Shown here piece by piece: positions 43,710 to 51,930 of a DNA stretch of 64,000 nucleotides. The translations under genes were made by a program, and so were the position numbers. Each line of letters begins with the position of its first letter. Within the stretch, counting starts at the first letter, position 1. The notes below the pieces were generated by a model. That model saw nothing but the letters and a program-made list of their open reading frames with translations. It did no database searches and had not been told where the DNA came from. Source of the DNA: Diaminobutyricimonas aerilata (lineage in GTDB: Bacteria; Actinomycetota; Actinomycetes; Actinomycetales; Microbacteriaceae); the NCBI RefSeq assembly GCF_002797715.1, contig NZ_PGFF01000001.1, positions 868,001 through 932,000 on the forward strand, given 5' to 3'.

Positions 43710-44823
43710 GGGTGCTCCCTTCGCTGTGGTGTTGCAGGATGAAATCCGCCCGCGGGGAGGGCACCCCGTTCGCCTGCACCATCACGAAGTGGGGCCCCGG
43801 ATAGTACGTGCGCGTGGTGATCGGGCGGAAGGAATGCGTCTTCGTGAGGGCGACCGTCTCGCCAGGGGCGAGGCGTCTCGACGCGAGCTTGAAAATCTTC
43901 GGGCGCACCGTGCCGTCGGCTCGCTGGAAGCCGATCGCGTAGTCGATCGCGACGACCGCATCCGTTTCGCCGCGGTTGCTGACCTCGGCGGTGAATTGCA
44001 CGGAGCCGTCCCGCGGCACGGTGTCGCTCGCGACGCGGGGTTGCGCCACCTCGATGCTGTCGCCGACGAAGCCCAGCAGCCGCAGTGCGGCGGGGTCCGC
44101 CTTCTTCACGAGAGTACGGAGGCCCTGCCGAAGCACCCGGGGCGTGGCGGCGTCGGGTTCGCCCGCCCACGCGGTGGCGGTTCGGATCACGACGGCGGGA
44201 TCGACACGGCTGAGGTCGTTGAGGTGGTTCGCGACCGAACGCCGCACGTACTCGGCGGGGTCGCGGTAGGTGGCGTCGAGGATGGGGCGCGTCGCGCGCG
44301 GATTCACCAGCAACCAGGGCACCCGCTTGGCCCAGGGGAGGTAGGCGCGCGAGCCCTCGGTCGCGAGACGTCGGACCTGCTCGTTCTCGTGCCCGGTCCA
44401 TGACCGCATGATGTCGAGAGCCCGTTCGGGCCGGGCGATGAGCATGTCGCGGATCGCGAATTCCCCGGTCAGCCCGACCGTGAGACGGGCGAGCAGCGCC
44501 ATCGCCGCATCGAAGTCGGTGGTGGATCCGGTCTCCAACGCCCTCGAGGTGACGAGTTCCGTGGTGGGCCAGATCATCCAGCCGGCGAATCGTGGTTCCT
44601 CGAGCAGATCGAGCGCGATCCGCTCGACCGCGGGGAACTCGGCAGGCAGGTCGCTGCGGAGGGCGTCGCGCACGAGGTCGACCCGCTGACGCAGCCGCGC
44701 TCCGCAGACGGCTTCTTCGGCCCGTGCCAGGGCGGCGAGGTCCACGGTCGGGGCGACGTTCTTCAGCGCGGCTCGCAGCTGCGCCACGATAGCGGGACTG
44801 ATGAGTTCGTCCATGCTTCCCAC
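43702..44823 (-). CDS. HEAT-repeat DNA alkylation repair family protein
   Basis: 373 residues, made almost wholly of helical HEAT-like repeats (AlkC/AlkD-type). The final part contains ARLTVGLTGEFAIRDMLIAR, YVRRSVANHLNDLSRVDPAV and WAGEPDAATPRVLRQGLRTL, then a C-terminal beta-sandwich (VQFTAEVSNRGETDAVVAID) as in the AlkC group. Known role: base-excision glycosylases for alkylated purines. GTG 44823 is chosen over ATG 44814 because GGAG stands 5 nt before it, the same layout as in the next gene. It was probably an operon with the disrupted alkyltransferase gene downstream. Confidence 0.83.
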   Translation of the reverse strand: MGSMDELISPAIVAQLRAALKNVAPTVDLAALARAEEAVCGARLRQRVDLVRDALRSDLPAEFPAVERIALDLLEEPRFAGWMIWPTTELVTSRALETGSTTDFDAAMALLARLTVGLTGEFAIRDMLIARPERALDIMRSWTGHENEQVRRLATEGSRAYLPWAKRVPWLLVNPRATRPILDATYRDPAEYVRRSVANHLNDLSRVDPAVVIRTATAWAGEPDAATPRVLRQGLRTLVKKADPAALRLLGFVGDSIEVAQPRVASDTVPRDGSVQFTAEVSNRGETDAVVAIDYAIGFQRADGTVRPKIFKLASRRLAPGETVALTKTHSFRPITTRTYYPGPHFVMVQANGVPSPRADFILQHHSEGSTHE

Positions 44824-44876
44824 GGGTGCTCCGTTCCCGGCCGGAGCGGTGTCCGCCGCTCCGGCCGAGTTCTCGG

Positions 44877-45200
44877 TCAGGCCAGTTCGATCGACAGCGC
44901 GGTGATGGCATCGTCGCGCGTGGTGAAGGTGAAGGCGAACTGCAGGGGTCCGCCGGGGAAGTCGCCGTCGACGGATGCCACGAGGCGGTCGCCCTCGAAA
45001 GAGGTCGGCGTGATGACGATCTTCGGGTCGATCTGGTGCACCTTGATCCACTCGCGCACTTCGGCCTCGGTCGCGTAGGTGGTGCCGTCGTCGACGACAG
45101 AAGCTCCGGGAGCGAAGACGGCGAACAGGGCGTCCGCGTCGTGGGCGTTCGTCGTCGTGACGAACTTATCGACGGCCTCGGGCAAAACATTGACAGTCAT
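44877..45200 (-). CDS. SnoaL/NTF2-like protein
   Basis: 107 residues, cone-shaped NTF2 fold: AVDKFVTTTNAHDADALFAV, FAPGASVVDDGTTY and a closing FTFTTRDDAITALSIEL. The ATG at 45200 has GGAAG upstream. Divergent from a MarR regulator across 123 bp that contains a 22-bp palindrome, so it is likely repressed by that MarR. Ligand or activity unknown. Confidence 0.83.
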   Translation of the reverse strand: MTVNVLPEAVDKFVTTTNAHDADALFAVFAPGASVVDDGTTYATEAEVREWIKVHQIDPKIVITPTSFEGDRLVASVDGDFPGGPLQFAFTFTTRDDAITALSIELA

Positions 45201-45257
45201 GATGTCTTCCTTCTTCCTTCTTGGGGGGTGGGGCAACTGCCTTCACACTAAACCGAA

Positions 45258-45279
45258 ATACTGTCCTGCAGGACAATAT
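45258..45279. promoter_or_regulatory. 22-bp palindrome, probable MarR operator
   Basis: atactgtcctgcaggacaat at the left continues to tat; the inner 14 bp (TGTCCTGCAGGACA) are a perfect palindrome and the outer arms match except for one pair. It lies between the divergent SnoaL-like and marR genes. Confidence 0.65.
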
Positions 45280-45311
45280 CTCTGACAGCGAACCGCACCC
45301 GCGTCGACCGT

Positions 45312-45317
45312 TAGAGT
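45312..45317 (+). promoter_or_regulatory. -10 box for leaderless marR transcript
   Basis: TAGAGT with a 6-nt gap to the ATG at 45324. The palindrome lies 33 bp upstream, near the -35 region. Confidence 0.5.
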
Positions 45318-45323
45318 CGTGCA

Positions 45324-45854
45324 ATGCACGAAGGTTCAGGCGCAGAGGGCGGGCCGTCGCTGGCCGCGGGAGACTTCCCCTATCGGTCGCGACTGCTCGC
45401 CAATCTGAGCGCTTTGATCCTGCTCTGGGATTCGCCCACCTTGCAGGGCCAGATCCTCGCGAAAAGCGGTGAGTCGCTCGATCAGCCCTCGCACCAGACC
45501 CTGCGGCACTTGCTGGCGTGGGGTGCGATGCGGCCGACCGCTCTCGCCGAAGTGCTCGGCACCGGGCCTTCCTACGTGAGCAAGATCGTGCGCCGGCTCG
45601 AGAACGACGGGCTGGTGGTGCGGTCGGCGGATCCGCGGGATCGTCGCGCCACGCTCATCAAGCTGACGGACGCGGGGGAGTCCGCTGCTCGCGGCGTCTA
45701 CGCGCTCGGGGATCGGATGATCGCCGAGGTGCTCGACGGCTGGTCCGCCTCCGATGTGCGCCGCTACACCGACCTGACGGAACGCTTCGTCGCCGACGCG
45801 ATCACCGCCGCAGCGCGGATGCGCGAGCGGGGGCTCCGGCCGGAAACCTCCTGA
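45324..45854 (+). CDS. MarR-family transcriptional regulator
   Basis: 176 residues. Winged helix at about 70-125: LLAWGAMRPTALAEVLGTGP, SYVSKIVRRLENDGLVVRSA and DPRDRRATLIKLTDAG (wing). Helical dimerisation parts at both ends. Probably controls itself and the divergent SnoaL-like gene through the palindrome at 45258-45279. The inducer is unknown. Confidence 0.9.
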   Translation: MHEGSGAEGGPSLAAGDFPYRSRLLANLSALILLWDSPTLQGQILAKSGESLDQPSHQTLRHLLAWGAMRPTALAEVLGTGPSYVSKIVRRLENDGLVVRSADPRDRRATLIKLTDAGESAARGVYALGDRMIAEVLDGWSASDVRRYTDLTERFVADAITAAARMRERGLRPETS

Positions 45855-45918
45855 CGGACCGGGGATCCGGCCGGATCGGACGGCGCGACATGGGCGCTCT
45901 CGATACGGATCGCGGCGT

Positions 45919-46569
45919 TCAGCGAGTCGGCACCGCGGTGGGTGGTCGCCCCACCGCTGCCGCGATCAGGATGCCGGCAGAAGTTGCCGCCGCGACGGTG
46001 ATGCCTGGTTGGGTCGCGGCCGCCGCGATCGCGGACGCCGCGGCGGCGAAGGAGCAGAGCGCGGCAGCTCGCGGCGACACGAACGCGGCGACGATGGCGA
46101 ATACCACGGTGGCAAGCAACCAGGTCGCGGCGGCGCCCATCGTCTCGAGCCAGTGCTCTACCACGTTGTCTTTCGGCCAGGTGTTGTGCGCGGCGACCCA
46201 CGTGCCGCCGGCGATGAAAAACGCTGGCGCCAGGGCGATGAGGTTCAGCGTCGGGCGCGCGCGATCCGACGCGGCCATGAGAGTGATAGCGGCTGCGATG
46301 AAGCAGGCGACGAGCGATACACCGAGCAGGGAGAATACCGGCAACAGGTACCCGATGCCGTCCCCGCAGTAGTACTCGCCGGGCTCGTCGCCCATCGAGA
46401 GCAATGAACATCCGACGTGCAACTCCTCGCGCAGCATGATCATCGGCGGCGCCCACGACCAGAGCAGCGACAGGACGAAGCCGATGATGATGGCGGCGAG
46501 CATGAGGTTGCGTCGAAGGCGTACGCCCGTGAGCGAGGCGCGATTCACTCGTGAGACCATTCCCGCCAC
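45919..46569 (-). CDS. Membrane protein, unknown function
   Basis: 216 residues from GTG 46569, with AAGGAG 7 nt upstream. Five hydrophobic segments (LMLAAIIIGFVLSLLWSWAP; IGYLLPVFSLLGVSLVACFI; LNLIALAPAFFIAGGTWVAA; AAATWLLATVVFAIVAAFVS; alanine-rich C-terminal stretch). An external loop with two cysteines (CSLLSMGDEPGEYYC) could form a disulfide. Family not recognised. Tandem with another two-cysteine membrane protein. Confidence 0.7.
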   Translation of the reverse strand: MAGMVSRVNRASLTGVRLRRNLMLAAIIIGFVLSLLWSWAPPMIMLREELHVGCSLLSMGDEPGEYYCGDGIGYLLPVFSLLGVSLVACFIAAAITLMAASDRARPTLNLIALAPAFFIAGGTWVAAHNTWPKDNVVEHWLETMGAAATWLLATVVFAIVAAFVSPRAAALCSFAAAASAIAAAATQPGITVAAATSAGILIAAAVGRPPTAVPTR

Positions 46570-46669
46570 TGAGTGACTCCTTCAAGAGGTACGCGGCCGC
46601 ACGGCCGTTCGGCGTCACAGTACCCGGAGAATCGCTCAGTACGCCGGGCGACTGGGTCCTTGAGCGGGC

Positions 46670-47176
46670 TCAGAACGGGACCATCTCGGGCGGGGCGCCG
46701 GTGAGTGTGATGGTGCCGAACAGGAACGGGTACACCGCGGCCCCGGTGCCCTGTGCGTCGAGCGGGACGCTCCACAACCAGAGATGAGCCGCCGCGAGCG
46801 CGATCGCGGGGATCAGGAGTACCGCCACGCGGGCTCGTTGCAGGCGACGTGCCGCCTCTGCCTCGGTGGCTGCCCACCGCAAAGTGTTCGTAATCGCGAT
46901 CAACGCCGCCACGGCGATGCCGGCGTAGACGAAGCCGGTGGGTGACAGCGTCAGAGTGTGGCACCCGGGCTCAGCGGGAACGGGGCCGGAAAAGACGATC
47001 GACTGGTCAGGCGACACCCCCTGCCAGCACACCGTCCTGGTGCCCGCAGCGAGGAGTCCATATGCCCACGCCGCCCCGAGCGCCCAGACCAGCAGCCGGC
47101 GCACCGCTGCTAGCGCCGAAGCTCCGGGCAGCGTGGCCAAGGCCGCGGGCGGCACGGATTCGATGCGTTGCGGCAT
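46670..47176 (-). CDS. Membrane protein, unknown function
   Basis: 168 residues from ATG 47176, chosen for the GGGAGGG just upstream (an earlier in-frame start at 47203 lacks one). Segments: LLVWALGAAWAYGLLAAGTR, a loop with two cysteines (TVCWQGVSPDQSIVFSG...GC), FVYAGIAVAALIAITNTLRW, VAVLLIPAIALAAAHLWLWS and a short C-terminal hydrophobic stretch. Resembles the neighbouring gene in layout. The 206 bp upstream hold only a terminator hairpin. Confidence 0.68.
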   Translation of the reverse strand: MPQRIESVPPAALATLPGASALAAVRRLLVWALGAAWAYGLLAAGTRTVCWQGVSPDQSIVFSGPVPAEPGCHTLTLSPTGFVYAGIAVAALIAITNTLRWAATEAEAARRLQRARVAVLLIPAIALAAAHLWLWSVPLDAQGTGAAVYPFLFGTITLTGAPPEMVPF

Positions 47177-47325
47177 CCGGCCCTCCCACTGTCTCGGAGC
47201 CATGCTGACAGGTGCTCATTGATCCCACAACGGACGGATGAAGCCGCGGCCTGCACTGAGCAGTTGGAAATGCCGGTCGGGACCATGAGCCACGCCGAGG
47301 GGAGAAACGAACGTGCTTACACAGA

Positions 47326-47359
47326 GGTGCCCCGGATCGATGGCTCGATCCGGGGCACC
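47326..47359 (-). terminator. Terminator hairpin after the GH76 gene
   Basis: GGTGCCCCGGATCGA / TCGATCCGGGGCACC, a perfect 15-bp stem with a 4-nt loop, 24 bp past the GH76 stop on the minus strand. Confidence 0.75.
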
Positions 47360-47382
47360 CTCAGCGTCGTGAGACAGCGCGG

Positions 47383-48603
47383 TCAGCTGATGTTCGACAG
47401 ATCCTGCGGATCCCAGGCCAGGAACGTAAAGATCTGCACCATGCCCGCGTTGTCGAGCGTGGCTGCGGGTCGCGAGGGGTTGTAGTCGCCTCCACCCGAG
47501 GGCTGGAAGTGGAACAGGCCGGTGGCCGGATCGCGGTTCGCGTTCCAGGTGGATTCTGCGTACTGCTCGATGGCGGCGCGGTACGACGGGTCGTGGCTGA
47601 CCGAGTCGAGCAGCAGCAGATCACGGAAGTAGAACGCGTTGAAGATCGCCGGCTGCTGCTGCAGACGGTTCTCCGCCGTCCAGTACTGCAGCGATCCCCG
47701 TGCCGCGGCCTTCGCCTGGCGCAGGTACGCCGGGTCGTCGGTGGCGCGGTACAGGATCGTCGCCGTCGCGATCATCGCGCCCGAGTTGTAGGTCCAGAGC
47801 GTCGGGTTGATCTCGCCGGCGTCGTTGATGCTGTTCGCGTACAGGCCGGGCGAGGTCTTCAGGCACCGGTTGTTCCAGTTGTAGAGCCTCTTACTCCACG
47901 TGAGATACGACTGCTCGCTCGTCTGCTCGTAGAGGTGCGCGGCGAGCTGGGCCGTCAACCCGGTGATGTTCGCACCGCGGTCTGCGTTGTCGGCACGGTC
48001 GATCCAGTCCATCCCGCCGGGGCAGGTGAGATTCGGGTCGGTGTTCCAGCCGCGGGAGACGATGTCGAAGGCCTGGCGCGCCTTGTCGAGGTAGGTCGCG
48101 TCGCCGGTGATGCGGAACTGGCGCACGTTCGTCAGGCCGACGATCGCGTTGTCGTCGTAGTAGACGTCGCCACCGGTTCCGAGCGGCGCGGGCACGTAGG
48201 ACTCGTAGCCCGCGCGGCCGCCCTCCCGCACGTTGAAGTACAGGTCGAGGTTCGCGATGCGCTGCCGGGCGACATTCGCGTAGGCCGGGCCGATGCCGCG
48301 CACCCCGTGCAGGTCGGCGGTGGCCTGCGTCGCCTCGCGGTACTCCCAGAGATACGAGTACGGATTGCCCTCGCCGGCGGTGTTGAGTCGGTACAGCTGG
48401 TGGCCGGCCGCGCCGAGATACAGATGGTCCTGCATGGCGTCGTAGGTGAAGATCGCCCGATCGGCCCACGGGCTGCTCGCGGAGGCGGAGGCGGCATCCG
48501 CCATCGGTGGAGCGGCGGTGCCGGCGAGCACGGCGGTCGCCGCGCCGACGGCGAGCGCCGCCATGGCGACGCGCCGGGGTCTGCGTACGAGATGTGACCT
48601 CAT
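47383..48603 (-). CDS. Secreted glycoside hydrolase family 76 protein (alpha-1,6-mannanase-like)
   Basis: 406 residues with a signal peptide (RRPRRVAMAALAVGAATAVL...AAPPMADA). The (alpha/alpha)6-barrel follows: YRLNTAGEGNPYSYLWEYRE, YYDDNAIVGLTNVRQFRITG, DWIDRADNADRGANITGLTA and NEAGEINPTLWTYNSGAMIA-like NSINDAGEINPTLWTYNSGA. The paired catalytic aspartates usual for GH76 fit YYDDNA. Known activity: endo-alpha-1,6-mannanase on yeast-type mannan or mycobacterial mannan. A LacI-type operator lies 20-36 bp upstream of the start. Confidence 0.87.
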   Translation of the reverse strand: MRSHLVRRPRRVAMAALAVGAATAVLAGTAAPPMADAASASASSPWADRAIFTYDAMQDHLYLGAAGHQLYRLNTAGEGNPYSYLWEYREATQATADLHGVRGIGPAYANVARQRIANLDLYFNVREGGRAGYESYVPAPLGTGGDVYYDDNAIVGLTNVRQFRITGDATYLDKARQAFDIVSRGWNTDPNLTCPGGMDWIDRADNADRGANITGLTAQLAAHLYEQTSEQSYLTWSKRLYNWNNRCLKTSPGLYANSINDAGEINPTLWTYNSGAMIATATILYRATDDPAYLRQAKAAARGSLQYWTAENRLQQQPAIFNAFYFRDLLLLDSVSHDPSYRAAIEQYAESTWNANRDPATGLFHFQPSGGGDYNPSRPAATLDNAGMVQIFTFLAWDPQDLSNIS

Positions 48604-48623
48604 TGTTCATCCTTTCGCCCTGG

Positions 48624-48639
48624 TTGATATCGTTATCAA
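48624..48639. promoter_or_regulatory. LacI-type operator O1 (GH76)
   Basis: TTGATATCGTTATCAA, near-perfect palindrome in the GH38-GH76 gap, close in front of the GH76 ribosome site (AAAGGATG). Shares the TTGRTAWCGWTAYCAA pattern with three other sites in the window. Confidence 0.7.
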
Positions 48640-48653
48640 CGCGTCGACAAGCC

Positions 48654-48668
48654 TCCCCCGAATGGGGG
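48654..48668 (-). terminator. Short hairpin between GH38 and GH76
   Basis: cccccgaatggggg, a 5-bp G/C stem, in the 110-bp gap after the GH38 stop. Weak; transcription may continue into GH76. Confidence 0.3.
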
Positions 48669-48713
48669 TGGACGTCAAGGTCTACGTCAGATTCCAGTCC
48701 ACCAGCGCGGCAG

Positions 48714-51700
48714 TCAGCGTCGGACGATGAGCGCCTGCGCGGTGAACGCCGGCACAGGCACCGCGAGGACCCCGTCGTCCATAGGCAGGGGATCGAGCTC
48801 GTCACCGAAGTAGGTCGCCGCGGCTGCCGCGGAGGCCGGCACGCGCATCCGCACGGCCGCCTCGACGTGCTCATCGGTGAACGACTGCAGCCGCACCAAC
48901 AGACGTTCCGCGTCGAGCGCCTGCACGCCGACCAGGCGGATGCGCGGGTCGTCGACCGAGACGAGGGACCACTCCGCGGGGGCCGCCCCGGTACCGTTCG
49001 CCTGCACGACGACGGGCGGAGTCACGAGCGTCGCCGCCGTCGCGATGGCGATCTGTTCCGCGCTCGCGCCCGTCGACGTGGCATCCGCGACTCCGATCGC
49101 GTAGGAGAACGTCGTCTCGAAGCCCTGCTGCACCGGGAAGTTCGTGTCCCACACGTTGTTGTGCAGCCAGGAGAGGATCGTGCCCGGCTCGACCGGGCTC
49201 GTGCTCGCCGGGAAAGGCGCGTAGGGGAGGGCGATCGTTCCGCGCTCGACGAGCGGAGCGTCACGGGTGACCCAGGCGACCGAGCCCTCGGCGGACTCGA
49301 CGGTGACCCAGTCGCGCACGGCGCGCATGTGCTGAGGGGCACCCGGCACGTGCTCGATCCCGTCGCCGGTGACTCCTCCGCTCACCTCGTAGCGCACGAC
49401 GGGGTCCGAGCCCGAGAACGGGAAGGCGAAGAACGCACTCTCCTTCTCCGTCGTGGTCGGTTTGGCCACCCGGTTCTCGACGAGGAGGGCCGGCTCGCCG
49501 CGGCGCAGGCGCAGCGTGACGCGCACCCACTCGACCCCCTTCGCGGGGAACTCGTAGACGAGACGTTCCTCGAGGGCATCCGATTCGCGCGCGATGAGAG
49601 CCGCCGGGCGGGCGCGCTGCCGGTCGCCCAGCAGCTCGAGCTCGGCGGAGGTCGACGTCTTGTTCGACTGGTGGTTGAACCCGCCCGCGCTCGTGTACAG
49701 GTCGTAGATGTACTCGTTGCCGCCGAACAGCGAGTCGCCGTTGAGCAGCTCACGCCCCGTCGCCAACTCGACGATGGAGGCGATGACGCTCCGCGAGAGG
49801 TCGACACGCACGCGCAAGTGCTCGTTCTCGATGACCAGGGGGTCGGATGCGCCGGTCGCGGCCGCGGCAGCGACCTCGTCGGCGAGGCGCAGGTCGAGCC
49901 GCACGAAACCGACGGGCGGCAGACCGGGAACGCGCACCGAGACGAAACGCCCCGACTCGCGGTGCCGGTGGTTGCTCTGCGCCTCGATCTCGAAGGGGAG
50001 ACGCTCACCCGTGCGTCCGTCCTCGATCGCGAAGCCGGTGTCGAACGGCAGCGTGCTCTCGCGCACGAAGAAGCGCACGGTCGCGTCGCGCTCGACGCCC
50101 GAGGTGTTGACGGCGTAGAAGCTCGCGACCGCATCCTCGGCCGTGCCGAGGTCGGCAGCGAGGAACGCGCCGGCGCGTTCCAGGTACTGTCCCGCATCCT
50201 GCTGGGCCCGGATGGCGTGCGCGACCTTCCACTGCCACTGCACTTCGCCGGAGTCGAAGCCGTGGTCGGACTGCCGCCACGAATTGCCGGCACCCCAGGT
50301 GTGCTCGTTGAACATCGAGATGACGCGGTACACCTCGCGACGCTCGGCGGCATCGCCGGGCAGCGGCTCACCGGAGACGGCGCAGCGGATCGCGGCCATC
50401 GTCTGTGCATCCGTGACCCGCGCCTGCGCGTCGCGCACGAGCGTCATCGGGTACGCCGCCGATCCGACGCCCTCCACCCACCAGTCGCCCCAGTCGCCCT
50501 GATAGCTCTGGATCTCGCCCTCGTAGCGCTCGAGTGCGTCGTCGAAGAACTCGGCGTTCGTCGAGATGCGCAGCTTCGGCGACTCCCACGTGGCGTTCCA
50601 CTGCTCGGCGATGGCGGATGCCTGCAGTCGCGCGGGAGCGTTGTCGCCGACGAACCCCTGCGTGCGCACGTGCACGATGTTCCACGGATACGGCTCCCGG
50701 TCGACCGCCTGCGCGGTGCCGTGCCAGCCGAACACCCCGGGCGGGAACGGGTACGGGTTGTTCGCGAGCGAGGAGAGGTAGATCGGCAGGTTGTCGACGA
50801 CGTCGTCGTAGCCGCTGTGGAACCCGAGCAGCGGACCCTCCATGTACGCCATGCCGTGCGGGCTGTCGGTGAGCCAGACGAGCACGGAGCGACCCGAGGG
50901 CGCCGTCCAACGGAACAGGCGCGGCAGCAACTGCCCGCCGTTGGTCTGCGGCATCGACCGGCCGGCCCAGTTGTGGGCGACGGCGAGGAACTCCACGCCG
51001 TTCTCGGCGAGGGCGTCGGGCAGCCCGGCGACCGTGCCGGGCACGTCGGTCTGCATCGCCGCCCGCAGCCGGATGCCGTAGCGGTCGGCGATCTCGCGAC
51101 CGGTGCGCATGAGTTCGTGCAGCTCATCGGTCGAGCACGTGTCGGTGTGGAGGTTGTACGGCAAGGCGGTCAGTTCGGCCCGACCGCGGCGCACATAGTC
51201 GACGAACTCCTCCACCAGGCGGGCGGGCCGCGTGGCGGCCCAGTCCTCGAAGGTGAAGATCGACTCGACGACCCAGCGGAACCGGGTCTCCTCCGGCGCG
51301 TCCTCGGTGGAGCGCAACAGCTCGAGTGCCGAGTCGAGGAAAGAGCGCTGCTGCGCGAGCACCACCGCCTGCGGGTCGGTGTATCCGATGTCGAAGTGCG
51401 AGTGGTGCACGACGTGGATCGTCCAGTCGCGCACCGGCGACAGGGTGAACGGGATGGTCGTCGCCGGACCGAGCGACGGGATGAGCAGCTCGACCGCGGT
51501 GACCGCCTCGACGGCCGGCACGAAGACGCGGACGGCGCCGCGCGGCCCGTCGGCCACCTCGATCGGCACGGCGACGCCGTCGACCCGGAGCTCGAGCCCG
51601 GTGAGGTCGACGCTCACGACCGCGGACGACTTCTCCCGCGCGTGCCGGAACGCGACATCCTCGTCGTGCTGCACCGCCGATCCGTGGTCCACGCGGCGTT

Positions 51701-51899
51701 CGAACTCGCCGATCTCGAGTCGGATGCTCTGCTGTCGCTCGCCGGTCGAGGCGCGACGCACGAGCTGCTCGGGCAACACTCGGACGGGTGTGCCGCCGAG
51801 GCGGGCCGACGCGGCCGCGGCCGCGTCGAAGAGACCGGCGATCGCCCCCGAATCGGTCCAGGGGCGGGCGGCGATCAGGGCCGGGACAGTGCTCATCAT
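48714..51899 (-). CDS. Glycoside hydrolase family 38 alpha-mannosidase, copy 1
   Basis: 1061 residues, no signal peptide, so probably cytoplasmic. Accessory N-terminal beta domain (about 1-150), then the catalytic domain beginning WTIHVVHHSHFDIGYTDPQA near residue 165 (zinc-binding His and Asp). QTDVPGTVAGLP near 283 has the presumed nucleophile Asp, and FNEHTWGAGNSW near 530 supplies the later metal histidine. Large C-terminal beta-sandwich domains complete it. Hydrolyses terminal alpha-mannose in the family. Paralogue of the gene at 58758-61871 with the same architecture. It is 31 bp downstream of the isomerase-like gene and presumably co-transcribed with it. Confidence 0.9.
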   Translation of the reverse strand: MMSTVPALIAARPWTDSGAIAGLFDAAAAASARLGGTPVRVLPEQLVRRASTGERQQSIRLEIGEFERRVDHGSAVQHDEDVAFRHAREKSSAVVSVDLTGLELRVDGVAVPIEVADGPRGAVRVFVPAVEAVTAVELLIPSLGPATTIPFTLSPVRDWTIHVVHHSHFDIGYTDPQAVVLAQQRSFLDSALELLRSTEDAPEETRFRWVVESIFTFEDWAATRPARLVEEFVDYVRRGRAELTALPYNLHTDTCSTDELHELMRTGREIADRYGIRLRAAMQTDVPGTVAGLPDALAENGVEFLAVAHNWAGRSMPQTNGGQLLPRLFRWTAPSGRSVLVWLTDSPHGMAYMEGPLLGFHSGYDDVVDNLPIYLSSLANNPYPFPPGVFGWHGTAQAVDREPYPWNIVHVRTQGFVGDNAPARLQASAIAEQWNATWESPKLRISTNAEFFDDALERYEGEIQSYQGDWGDWWVEGVGSAAYPMTLVRDAQARVTDAQTMAAIRCAVSGEPLPGDAAERREVYRVISMFNEHTWGAGNSWRQSDHGFDSGEVQWQWKVAHAIRAQQDAGQYLERAGAFLAADLGTAEDAVASFYAVNTSGVERDATVRFFVRESTLPFDTGFAIEDGRTGERLPFEIEAQSNHRHRESGRFVSVRVPGLPPVGFVRLDLRLADEVAAAAATGASDPLVIENEHLRVRVDLSRSVIASIVELATGRELLNGDSLFGGNEYIYDLYTSAGGFNHQSNKTSTSAELELLGDRQRARPAALIARESDALEERLVYEFPAKGVEWVRVTLRLRRGEPALLVENRVAKPTTTEKESAFFAFPFSGSDPVVRYEVSGGVTGDGIEHVPGAPQHMRAVRDWVTVESAEGSVAWVTRDAPLVERGTIALPYAPFPASTSPVEPGTILSWLHNNVWDTNFPVQQGFETTFSYAIGVADATSTGASAEQIAIATAATLVTPPVVVQANGTGAAPAEWSLVSVDDPRIRLVGVQALDAERLLVRLQSFTDEHVEAAVRMRVPASAAAAATYFGDELDPLPMDDGVLAVPVPAFTAQALIVRR

Positions 51900-51930
51900 C
51901 GAGTCCGTTCGTTCGTGGGTGGTGGGGAGG

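Noticed and set aside
43678-44403. 241-residue plus-strand frame opposite the DNA alkylation repair gene
   Set aside because: Arg/Asp/Val-rich antisense reading of an intact helical-repeat gene.
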